Below, piece by piece: positions 56,371 to 63,272 of a stretch of DNA of 64,000 bases. The notes under the pieces are model-generated. The model did not search any database and was not told the origin of the DNA. It saw nothing but the letters and a program-made list of their open reading frames with translations. The position numbers and the translations under genes were made by a program. The stretch is taken from assembly GCA_017617035.1 (NCBI GenBank), contig JAFZWV010000030.1, forward strand, positions 51,282 to 115,281, written 5' to 3'. The stretch is from Bacteroidales bacterium. GTDB lineage: Bacteria > Bacteroidota > Bacteroidia > Bacteroidales > UBA932. Positions within the stretch are counted from its first letter, which is position 1. Each line of letters opens with the position of its first letter.

Positions 56371-57308
56371 CGGTAGAATTTGTCGTTGTCTATATTTGAT
56401 TGTTCCTTGCTGAACAATCCGGCAACGAATCCCAGGCCGTAGCCCCAGAGTTGGGTGTATGCAGCAGCAATAGACAAGAGTCCGACTTTCGGGCTCTTGT
56501 TCTTTATTGATGAGTCCGCGAATACGAGAAGCGCGTAAAGGGCGTCAAAAGGCAGTATAAGGCTCAGGATGATAAATCCCGGCGGGAAGAGGTGTACGAG
56601 CCTCAGAGAGCCCGGATGACGCCTTGTAAGGGATATTCTTGCTTTGCCCGAGTTTTTCACCTGGCGGAAGAACTTCCTGAAGTCCGTGCGACGCTTATGG
56701 TAGAGCCATGCGTCGGGGATAAGGGCGGTTGTGTAGCCTGCTTCCACTACACGCATGCTGAAGTCGACGTCTTCGCCGAAACGCATGGGAGCGAAGCCAT
56801 TCAGTTTGTTGAATACCTCACGCTTTACGCCCATATTGAAAGAACGCGGGAAAAAGCGGGTAATCTTGCGCTTGCCTCCTCTGATACCTCCAGTCGTAAA
56901 GAACGAGGTCATCGAATAGCTTATCGCTTTCTGAACCGGAGTAAAATCGTCACCTCCGCGGTCGGGGCCGCCAAAGGCGTCGGGATCGTTTTGAGCCAGG
57001 TAGTTTTCTATCGCTTCGAAGTACCCTTCGGGCAGGACGGTATCGGAATCCAGGATGAGCAAATAGTCTCCCTCAGCTCTTTCGGTGGCATAGTTTCGAG
57101 CCATTGCCGGGCCGCCGTTTTCCTTGTAGAGATACTTGATGTCGAGTTTGTCATTATACTGATTTACAACATCTTCGCATTTTGTGTGAGAGCCGTCTTC
57201 CACGATTAATATTTCGAAATCGCGGAAGGGTTGCGCAGCTATGCTGGCGAGGAGTTCGGACACCTCGTCGGGGCGATTGTAAACCGGTATGATGACAGAG
57301 TATTTCAT
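56367..57308 (-). CDS. Family 2 glycosyltransferase, membrane-associated
   Basis: A 313-residue GT-A enzyme: [20 protein letters not shown] at the N-terminus, nucleotide-sugar binding [15 protein letters not shown] (DxD-like DSD), and [18 protein letters not shown] as the acceptor/catalytic ED motif. Two hydrophobic segments near the C-terminus (about 240-300) anchor it to the inner membrane. It probably adds a sugar in cell-envelope glycan synthesis; donor and acceptor are unknown. It is adjacent to the CBM9-like gene with no spacing (57308/57309), suggesting co-transcription. Confidence 0.88.
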   Translation of the reverse strand: MKYSVIIPVYNRPDEVSELLASIAAQPFRDFEILIVEDGSHTKCEDVVNQYNDKLDIKYLYKENGGPAMARNYATERAEGDYLLILDSDTVLPEGYFEAIENYLAQNDPDAFGGPDRGGDDFTPVQKAISYSMTSFFTTGGIRGGKRKITRFFPRSFNMGVKREVFNKLNGFAPMRFGEDVDFSMRVVEAGYTTALIPDAWLYHKRRTDFRKFFRQVKNSGKARISLTRRHPGSLRLVHLFPPGFIILSLILPFDALYALLVFADSSIKNKSPKVGLLSIAAAYTQLWGYGLGFVAGLFSKEQSNIDNDKFYR

Positions 57309-57938
57309 CTATTCAAAGGCAATCGGGACGAAGAATTCAGGCCTGTGGAAGTCGGGTTCCGGGGTATCGATTGGTGCGTAGCTCAAGAAATGAGGAGTCT
57401 CTAGTAGGTCGCCGCACTTATAGAAGTTCGCCTTCAGTTGCAAACCATCAAATGACTTCAGATTCAGGGCCTCGGCAGGTACTATGAGACAAACTTCCCA
57501 CGGCCCCGCTTTTTTCTCGGCAAAGGGCTTGTCGCCAAGCGAAGCCCAACGGTCGATTTTCGCTAGTACGTCTAGCGGGGCGGGTTTACGGTCGTGGCGG
57601 CTTTCTCCTTGTGCGAGAAGCACCTTTCCTATGCAGTTACATTCCAGATTATAATAAACCTTCCCGTCGGGGCTGCTGAAGAACTCTACGCATGAGTCTT
57701 CCCAGACCTTGCCGAGATCCTCCCCCGCCGCGGCGCGGGAAGTCTTCTCGACTACTCTGTAGTCTATCAGGATATGGGTCCCGGTGTGGGCCAGAGCGAA
57801 TTCAACTGTAGGCTTGTAAGGATACTTCTCCGGCCAGTCGACTATATCGATCTTTTCGAACTCAATGTGTTCTTCGGCAAACAGTTCCGGAATATCGGAT
57901 GCTTTGAAGCCCTCGGGCAGGTATACTTTTCTAATCAT
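57309..57938 (-). CDS. Carbohydrate-binding family 9-like protein
   Basis: A 209-residue protein without signal peptide. The pattern TGTHILIDYRVVEKTSRA, VWEDSCVEFFSSPDGKVYYN and the C-terminal ANFYKCGDLLETPHFLSYAP fits the CBM9/DOMON-like beta-sandwich seen in cytoplasmic Bacteroidota proteins annotated as CBM9-like. Binding of a sugar is inferred from family only; no catalytic residues are recognised. Its promoter lies just upstream, and the GT2 gene follows directly. Confidence 0.75.
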   Translation of the reverse strand: MIRKVYLPEGFKASDIPELFAEEHIEFEKIDIVDWPEKYPYKPTVEFALAHTGTHILIDYRVVEKTSRAAAGEDLGKVWEDSCVEFFSSPDGKVYYNLECNCIGKVLLAQGESRHDRKPAPLDVLAKIDRWASLGDKPFAEKKAGPWEVCLIVPAEALNLKSFDGLQLKANFYKCGDLLETPHFLSYAPIDTPEPDFHRPEFFVPIAFE

Positions 57939-57945
57939 ATTGTTA

Positions 57946-57953
57946 CAAAGTTA
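57946..57953 (-). promoter_or_regulatory. -7 box for the CBM9-like/GT2 genes
   Basis: On the minus strand TAACTTTG, exact consensus, 7 bp before the ATG at 57938, giving an almost leaderless transcript. Confidence 0.5.
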
Positions 57954-57986
57954 TGAAAATTTCCACACGGTACGCCCTTTTTGCCC

Positions 57987-58039
57987 TTACCCTGTGACAA
58001 ATCTCCACAGGGTAAACCCAAAAGTGCCCCACCCTGTGG
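57987..58039 (+). promoter_or_regulatory. Three-armed inverted repeat with alternative hairpins upstream of mnmE
   Basis: TTACCCTGTG (57987-57996) pairs with CACAGGGTAA (58006-58015), a perfect 10-bp stem with 9-nt loop. The same middle arm can instead pair, as CCACAGGGT (58005-58013), with ACCCTGTGG (58031-58039), a 9-bp stem followed by seven T (58040-58046), i.e. terminator-like. The two folds exclude each other. It lies between the divergent CBM9-like promoter and the mnmE -7 box, so it could equally be a double operator. Confidence 0.55.
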
Positions 58040-58047
58040 TTTTTTTG

Positions 58048-58055
58048 TATATTTG
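58048..58055 (+). promoter_or_regulatory. -7 box for mnmE
   Basis: TATATTTG, exact consensus, only 4 bp before the ATG at 58060. A leaderless mnmE mRNA is expected if this promoter is used. Confidence 0.6.
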
Positions 58056-58059
58056 TAGT

Positions 58060-59451
58060 ATGAGATTTGACGATAACATCTGTGCTCCGGCGTCCCCGGC
58101 CGGTTCGGGGGCGATTTCCGTCGTTAGAGTAAGCGGCCCTACCGCTCTTGATTCAGTGGACAAGCTCGTTAACTTCAGACGCGGCACTGCAGCTGAATCC
58201 AAGGGTTTCGAAGTGAAGTTCGGAGTAGTTCCGGGGCTGGATGATGTCCTTGTTTCAGTATATCGTGCTCCTCACTCATACACCGGAGAGGACGCTGCAG
58301 AAATCGGCTGCCACGCTTCGCCGTATATAGTATCGGTAATAATGCAGCGTCTTCAAAGGGCGGGTTGTCGTATCGCCGAGCCCGGCGAGTTTACCCGTCG
58401 CGCCTTCTTAAACGGAAAGATGGACCTTGCCCAGGCAGAAGGTGTCGCAGATCTCATCGCAGCTGATTCCCAGGCATCTCACAGGCTTGCCTTCGCCCAG
58501 ATGAAAGGCGGATATTCGAAAGAGTTTCGCGAATTGCGCGCCCAGCTGGTTGAGTTGGCTTCTCTTGTCGAACTGGAACTGGATTTCAGTGAGGTGGAAG
58601 TGGAATTCGCGGACCGGGAGAAACTCGCCAGCCTGCTCGAACAGGCTCGCGGGCGCGTCGAGTCCCTTAAGGCCTCATATAGTGTCGGAAATGCCGTTAA
58701 AAACGGTGTTCCTGTCGCAATAGTAGGTGCGCCCAACTCCGGCAAGAGTACCCTCCTGAACGCCCTCCTTCGCGAAGATCGCGCTATAGTCTCGGATATT
58801 CCGGGCACTACCCGCGACACGGTCGAAGAGACCATGGTCCTGGATGGAGTGCGCTACCGTTTTATCGACACCGCAGGTCTTCGAGAATCCGACGACACCG
58901 TCGAGCGCCTCGGAATCGAACGTTCGCTGGGTAAACTCCGCTCCGCCTGTATCATCCTCGCTGTCCTTGACGCGACAGGAACACCCCTGGAGAACCTCGA
59001 ATCTGCCCGGACCATCTCCTCCGAACTCTCCCCTGACCAGAAAGTCATCTGGATACTCAATAAGTGCGATATCGCTCCCCGAGATCCTGCTATGGTCCCT
59101 GGTATCCCGGAATTGATTCGGGATCTACAGTCAATCACCGGCGACACCCTGCGCCTCTCCGCGCTGACCGGTTCCGGTCTTGAGGATCTTCAGGAGGCTA
59201 TCGAGGACTGCGGCTTCGGTCTTGGCTCCGCAGAAGGGGCGATCGTCACCTCCGCCCGCCACTACTCCGCCCTCTGCGAAGCCGCAGACGACCTGGCGCG
59301 CGTCTCCGAGGCCCTCGATAATCAACTCTCCGGCGATCTGCTCGCCGAGGACCTGCGCGCCGCAATCTCAACCTTGGGTTCCATCTTCGGCGAAATCACT
59401 ACCGACGAGCTCCTCGGCGAGATCTTCAGTAAGTTCTGCATCGGAAAGTAA
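58060..59451 (+). CDS. mnmE: tRNA uridine-5-carboxymethylaminomethyl modification GTPase
   Basis: A 463-residue MnmE (TrmE). The ATG at 58060 gives the family start DDNICAPASPAGSGAISVVR; a longer reading from 57865 would run through the promoter. Folate-binding domain about 1-120, helical domain, then the inserted G domain with G1 GAPNSGKSTLLN, G2 GTTRDT, G3 DTAGLRE and G4 NKCD, and the C-terminal FCIGK with the conserved Cys. With MnmG it modifies wobble U34. The final 18 bp coincide with the position of the SGI1-type attachment site in other phyla, and accessory genes follow directly. Confidence 0.97.
   Translation: MRFDDNICAPASPAGSGAISVVRVSGPTALDSVDKLVNFRRGTAAESKGFEVKFGVVPGLDDVLVSVYRAPHSYTGEDAAEIGCHASPYIVSVIMQRLQRAGCRIAEPGEFTRRAFLNGKMDLAQAEGVADLIAADSQASHRLAFAQMKGGYSKEFRELRAQLVELASLVELELDFSEVEVEFADREKLASLLEQARGRVESLKASYSVGNAVKNGVPVAIVGAPNSGKSTLLNALLREDRAIVSDIPGTTRDTVEETMVLDGVRYRFIDTAGLRESDDTVERLGIERSLGKLRSACIILAVLDATGTPLENLESARTISSELSPDQKVIWILNKCDIAPRDPAMVPGIPELIRDLQSITGDTLRLSALTGSGLEDLQEAIEDCGFGLGSAEGAIVTSARHYSALCEAADDLARVSEALDNQLSGDLLAEDLRAAISTLGSIFGEITTDELLGEIFSKFCIGK
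59434..59451 (+). other. mnmE 3'-end sequence at the position used as attB by SGI1-type islands
   Basis: TTCTGCATCGGAAAGTAA encodes the conserved FCIGK-stop of MnmE. As I recall it, the Salmonella genomic island 1 family integrates at exactly this 18-bp end of trmE/mnmE, with a similar sequence. Here a toxin-antitoxin and other accessory genes start within 250 bp. No second copy and no integrase are in the window, so use as an att site is speculation. Confidence 0.25.
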
Positions 59452-59624
59452 TAAATGAAAGGGTTTGAAACGCCTTAAAAAGAAGAATGAATTTTAAAGG
59501 CCTATTTCAAGGTAGACTTGAGATTAACGATATCCTTTTCTCCCAATAACCCTTTTCATTCCGTTTCAATCGAATTCATCGCGGGGGACAATATTTGTTA
59601 GTCCTTCTTTGTCTTGATTTCTTT

Positions 59625-59674
59625 GCAGTTTCAAATTTTATCGGTAATTTTGCAAAAATAACCGAGTAAACTGC
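59625..59674. promoter_or_regulatory. Large nested dyad at the abiE promoter (candidate AbiEi operator)
   Basis: An outer pair GCAGTTT (59625-59631)/AAACTGC (59668-59674) encloses an inner quasi-palindrome TCGGT...ACCGA (59641-59665, two mismatched positions per half). The inner dyad contains the -7 box TAATTTTG (59645-59652). AbiEi antitoxins are known to repress their own promoters by binding inverted repeats, which fits this layout. Confidence 0.6.
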
Positions 59675-59679
59675 TTCTT

Positions 59680-60294
59680 ATGGCAAAGGAAAACAAGGTC
59701 ATCAACATCATCAAAGCGCGGATTCAGGAGGCTCCCAACGGCACGCTGTTCTTCAACAACACCTTCTTGGAATTCGACGATGAATACGTGGGGCAGATCC
59801 TTTCCGATTTGGCCAAAGAAGGGATGATCCATCATCTCTCGAGGGGCGTGTACCTTAAGACTGAGGAGACTCGCTTCGGCCTGGTCTATCCTCCCGTTGA
59901 AGATATTGCAGAAGCCATTGCCCGACGTGACAATGCTCAGGTAATTCCTACCGGAGCCACCGCACAGAACATCCTCGGCCTTTCTACTCAGGTGCCGATG
60001 AATGCGGTCTTTCTCACTTCCGGATCGGCCCGCAAGATTAAACTGGGAGGGCGAACCATAACCTTCCGTCGCGCTGTTCCCAAAAACTTCGCCGTCAAAG
60101 GACGATACACTTGCCTCATCGTTCAGGCACTCAAGGCTATCGGCGAAGGGAACGTCACGGAAGAAGACCTTGCCCACATCCAAGCCCTTATTCTCGCACA
60201 TCCAGAACCCGGCACCATTCAGGCTGACCTTGCGGCAATGCCGTACTGGATTCGCCGAATCTTTGTCAAAACCCTCAAAAACGACAAGCAATGA
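59680..60294 (+). CDS. abiEi: AbiEi-type antitoxin (DUF6088), type IV toxin-antitoxin system
   Basis: A 204-residue protein. N-terminal winged-helix DNA-binding domain (about 10-65; FEDDEYVGQ-like helix seen as FDDEYVGQILSDLAKEGMIH, then LSRGVYLKT) and the AbiEi C-terminal antitoxin region (about 80-190; VIPTGATAQNILGLSTQVP, FLTSGSARKIKLGGRTITF). In the AbiE system the antitoxin represses the operon and counters the nucleotidyltransferase toxin without direct stable binding. The stop overlaps the toxin gene start (ATGA, 60291-60294). It has its own promoter with a dyad. Confidence 0.88.
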   Translation: MAKENKVINIIKARIQEAPNGTLFFNNTFLEFDDEYVGQILSDLAKEGMIHHLSRGVYLKTEETRFGLVYPPVEDIAEAIARRDNAQVIPTGATAQNILGLSTQVPMNAVFLTSGSARKIKLGGRTITFRRAVPKNFAVKGRYTCLIVQALKAIGEGNVTEEDLAHIQALILAHPEPGTIQADLAAMPYWIRRIFVKTLKNDKQ

Positions 60295-61331
60295 GCCTTT
60301 GGCGGAACCTCACAGCATCGGAGCGACTGGCCGCAGTCCAGACAACCGCTGCCGGAAAGAACATAGAAGACCGTGCCGTAGAGAAAGACTGGTGGGTAAC
60401 CGCTGTTCTAAAAGCCCTGTTCAACACCTCGTGCCGGGATTACCTGCTCTTCAAGGGTGGAACATCCATCAGCAAGGGCTGGCCCATCATTGAGCGCTTC
60501 AGTGAAGACATCGACCTGTCTCTGGGCCGTCAGTACTTCCTTGACGTACTCGGCCTGCAGTATGCTGCTGCGGGTAATAACACTCAGCTCAAGAATCTCC
60601 GCAAGGCCTCCCGAAAATTCATCCACGGGACGCTTTCGCAGGAGCTTGGCCAGCAGCTTACCGAGATGGGATTGACTGGCTTTACCGTCAGCAATCAGAC
60701 CACTGTGCCGACGGCCGAAGGTCCCAAGCCTATTGATGCCGATAGTGATCCTACCGTTATTCAAGTAACGTACGACAGCATCTTCCCCGCCTATGAAGGT
60801 GACATTCTCCCCAGCATCAAGATAGAGATTAGTTGCCTGTCAATGTCAGAGCCCTTCGAGGAGAAGTCCATCACAACCCTCATCCACGATCGGTTCCCAG
60901 AGTTGGACCAGGAACTCTCTACCATTATCCGCATCGTTACACCGGCTCGTACTTTCCTGGAGAAAGCCTTTTTGCTAAACGAGGAATTCCAGAAAGAGCA
61001 GCCTCGTTTACGCAGGATGAGCCGCCATCTCTATGACCTGGAGAAGCTGATGGATACTGACTATGGCAAGGCTGCGCTCCAGGATGCCGACCTCTACCGA
61101 GCCATTGTTGAGCACCGCCGCAAATTCTATCACCTCGGCTATGTCAACTACGACCTTGACTACCCTTCCGTCATTGACTTTATCCCCAAGGGGAAAACTC
61201 TTGAAGCCTTCCGCCGCGATTATAACGATAACATGGTGAGCGGTTACATCTATGGCGCCGCGATGCCATTCGATACCCTTATCCGTCGCATTGAAGAATT
61301 ACAGACTCGCTTCCGTAGAGTAGCCATTTAA
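60291..61331 (+). CDS. abiEii: AbiEii-type nucleotidyltransferase toxin
   Basis: A 346-residue nucleotidyltransferase of the AbiEii/AbiGii family. The polymerase-beta-like signature is complete: FKGGTSISKGW (GGTSxxK), then SEDIDLSL (metal-binding DxD), followed by KIEISC (third acidic strand) and the helical C-terminal half (RHLYDLEKLMDTDYGKAAL). The family causes abortive infection by transferring nucleotides to a cellular target (tRNA in studied relatives). It is translationally coupled to the antitoxin and appears intact. Confidence 0.92.
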   Translation: MSLWRNLTASERLAAVQTTAAGKNIEDRAVEKDWWVTAVLKALFNTSCRDYLLFKGGTSISKGWPIIERFSEDIDLSLGRQYFLDVLGLQYAAAGNNTQLKNLRKASRKFIHGTLSQELGQQLTEMGLTGFTVSNQTTVPTAEGPKPIDADSDPTVIQVTYDSIFPAYEGDILPSIKIEISCLSMSEPFEEKSITTLIHDRFPELDQELSTIIRIVTPARTFLEKAFLLNEEFQKEQPRLRRMSRHLYDLEKLMDTDYGKAALQDADLYRAIVEHRRKFYHLGYVNYDLDYPSVIDFIPKGKTLEAFRRDYNDNMVSGYIYGAAMPFDTLIRRIEELQTRFRRVAI

Positions 61332-61359
61332 GGCAAGGACACCATACACACAACAGATT

Positions 61360-62550
61360 ATGGAAAGGATCAAAGTACTACCTTTTTTGGTATTTGGGGC
61401 AGTTGCCATCATTGTCTCATGTGAACACAAACAGCAACGCGCTCACGGATTCGTCAATGAGCCTCAGGATAGCATCTGGTTTAACGTGAAAGACCACGTG
61501 CTTCCCGCTTCCGAGATCAGTATATGGGACGTCAGGAAATGTGGTAGTTATTACTATGTCTGTTTTCACGAAAGAACGCGGAGCGACTTCAATGCCTCCC
61601 ATTCTTTTTTAATGGCAGTATCGGAGGATAAATTGCAGACCAAGTACATCCCCCTCCCCAATGACGCGTATGATTTTTCGTCAATCTCAAATAAGAACGA
61701 CACCTTGGTTTTGAAACTGAAAGACGAACGATTCTTCAGTCTCAACCCGAAAAACTGGGAGTGGTCACCTTATTCTTTCAGAAATGAAGATAGCGGGACA
61801 ATATTTGAAGATGAGGACTGGGCAGTGAAATATGCCTATCATGGCGAATTCGGTGAAGTTACCTGGTTCATTGATAAGCATTCAAAAGATGAGTATGCGT
61901 TCGTCGAATTAACCGGCAACGTTAGACGTATCGACAGCACCCTTTATGTTATCAACGAAACAAGAATCTATGAGTTAAATAACCCCGCTATCGGTTTTCA
62001 TTGCGATTCTTTAACGACATATGAGAAAGCCAAGGACATCCGTTTAATCGCAGTTCATTTTCACCGGGCGGGTTACTCACCTTTGGATCACACATTCTCT
62101 CCAATAGTTCATTTTGACAACGAGAACCCAGAAATAGAAAAGCATGAGGAAGATGGAATAACTTGGTATGACGGTGGCTTTTACCTGTCGGATTTTGCAA
62201 AGGCAGATACGATTATTGTAGATTCGTTCATTGCTGCCGATACTCTGTTTTGTGCCCTTAATACCCCCTCCGGCTTGGAACTGGTTAAGTTGGATGGAAA
62301 CACATTGTCTTCCGTTCATCATTTCAACAAGGATGCAGGTGTTTCTCATTTTCGATTCCGTTTCCTTGAGGAGTTTCCCAGCATTGCTTCGTCTGATAAG
62401 TATAGGGAGCGCGCGACTTCACCCGATGAAAAGTTGCTACTATTGCTAAATGTAGAACCCGGTTGCTCAGAGTTGATAGATATTGCTCACGATGGTAACT
62501 CCCTGATCAAACTGTGTTATGACCACAGCGGGGAACAAAAGCATCTTTGA
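61360..62550 (+). CDS. Lipoprotein of unknown function
   Basis: A 396-residue predicted lipoprotein (signal FGAVAIIVSCEHK, Cys about 21). The mature part is beta-rich with repeated short blocks such as WDVRKCGSYYYVCFHER, DTLVLKLKDERFFSLNP and RRIDSTLYVINETRIYELNN, suggesting a beta-propeller like the BF3164/6-bladed lipoproteins of this phylum, which is tentative. Codon use is visibly more AT-rich than in the core genes, fitting an accessory origin. It follows abiEii by 28 bp. No function can be assigned. Confidence 0.7.
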   Translation: MERIKVLPFLVFGAVAIIVSCEHKQQRAHGFVNEPQDSIWFNVKDHVLPASEISIWDVRKCGSYYYVCFHERTRSDFNASHSFLMAVSEDKLQTKYIPLPNDAYDFSSISNKNDTLVLKLKDERFFSLNPKNWEWSPYSFRNEDSGTIFEDEDWAVKYAYHGEFGEVTWFIDKHSKDEYAFVELTGNVRRIDSTLYVINETRIYELNNPAIGFHCDSLTTYEKAKDIRLIAVHFHRAGYSPLDHTFSPIVHFDNENPEIEKHEEDGITWYDGGFYLSDFAKADTIIVDSFIAADTLFCALNTPSGLELVKLDGNTLSSVHHFNKDAGVSHFRFRFLEEFPSIASSDKYRERATSPDEKLLLLLNVEPGCSELIDIAHDGNSLIKLCYDHSGEQKHL

Positions 62551-62582
62551 AAAGATTGGTGTTCTGTATTCTGAATACAAAG

Positions 62583-62614
62583 AGCCCTGGCAAATCTCCT
62601 GGATTGTCGGGGCT
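62583..62614. terminator. Weak stem between convergent genes
   Basis: AGCCC (62583-62587) and GGGCT (62610-62614) can pair across 22 nt, with TTGTTCATTT following on the plus strand. The stem is short, so terminator function is uncertain. Confidence 0.25.
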
Positions 62615-62646
62615 TGTTCATTTCGATAAACAGGGAATTAAATGGA

Positions 62647-63057
62647 TTATTTCTTTTTGTCTTTAGATTTGTGAGTTCGCCATCTTTTCCACCACGGATT
62701 AACTCTCGTCGCGCTATTTTCGTTCTCAATGACGACGGCGTGACTCCCATCGGGATTGACTATAATTGTGCTGAAGCCATTATTAATGGCGGTGGAATGA
62801 GTGCCGTTAGGATTAACTATTGTTGAAGTATTGCCGTTATTAATGGCGATGGAGTGAGTGCCGTCAGGATTGACTATAATTGTGCTGAAGCCATTATTAA
62901 TGGCGGTGGAATGAGTGCCGTTAGGATTAACTATTGTTGAAGTATTGCCGTTATTAATGGCGATGGAGTGAGTGCCGTCAGGATTGACGACAACAGTATG
63001 TTGTGCATATGCGGATAAACTAACCGTGCAAAGAAGACTTAGAAGTAAGCGTCTCAT
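62647..63057 (-). CDS. Small secreted protein made of 19-residue repeats
   Basis: A 136-residue protein starting at 63057 (MRRLLLSLLCTVSLSAYAQ signal peptide). The mature part is five consecutive 19-residue units of the form xxVNPxGxHSxAINNGxxx (for example IIVNPDGTHSIAINNGNTS), ending with a basic tail (KRWRTHKSKDKKK). Alternate units A and B form a 38-residue pair that is duplicated perfectly at DNA level (114 bp, 62761-62988). Asn/Gly/Asp-rich repeats of this length suggest a beta-solenoid or surface-displayed repeat. No function known; copy-number variation between strains is likely. Confidence 0.65.
   Translation of the reverse strand: MRRLLLSLLCTVSLSAYAQHTVVVNPDGTHSIAINNGNTSTIVNPNGTHSTAINNGFSTIIVNPDGTHSIAINNGNTSTIVNPNGTHSTAINNGFSTIIVNPDGSHAVVIENENSATRVNPWWKRWRTHKSKDKKK
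62761..62988. repeat. Perfect 114-bp tandem duplication inside the repeat protein gene
   Basis: Two copies (62761-62874 and 62875-62988) appear identical base for base by eye. Each encodes two 19-residue units, so gain or loss of a copy keeps the frame. Confidence 0.9.
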
Positions 63058-63112
63058 GATAATGGTTGTGTTAGTTATTTGGTTTCTATACATTTTAACG
63101 GTGAAAACATAG

Positions 63113-63120
63113 CAAATCTA
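63113..63120 (-). promoter_or_regulatory. -7 box for the repeat-protein gene
   Basis: On the minus strand TAGATTTG, exact TAnnTTTG match, 55 bp before the ATG at 63057. Confidence 0.45.
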
Positions 63121-63241
63121 CTGCAAATTATATGCCCCGTCAAATCTCGATTAATCGAAATAACTTTACTGGATTCCCGCGCCATACGTTCCGGCATATA
63201 CGGCTTCTCTCTTGTCACTTCATCGGTTCGAAAACTATTGC

Positions 63242-63249
63242 TAACTTTG
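63242..63249 (+). promoter_or_regulatory. -7 box for the RhuM-type gene
   Basis: TAACTTTG, exact consensus, 23 bp before the ATG at 63273. Confidence 0.5.
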
Positions 63250-63272
63250 TCATTGTATGAACTGAGTACGCT

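Noticed and set aside
57865-58059. 65-residue N-terminal extension of MnmE
   Set aside because: It reads through the divergent promoter region and the hairpins; the family starts at MRFDDNICAPAS.
62761-62988. CRISPR-like array
   Set aside because: The repeats are contiguous, without spacers, and encode an in-frame repeat protein.
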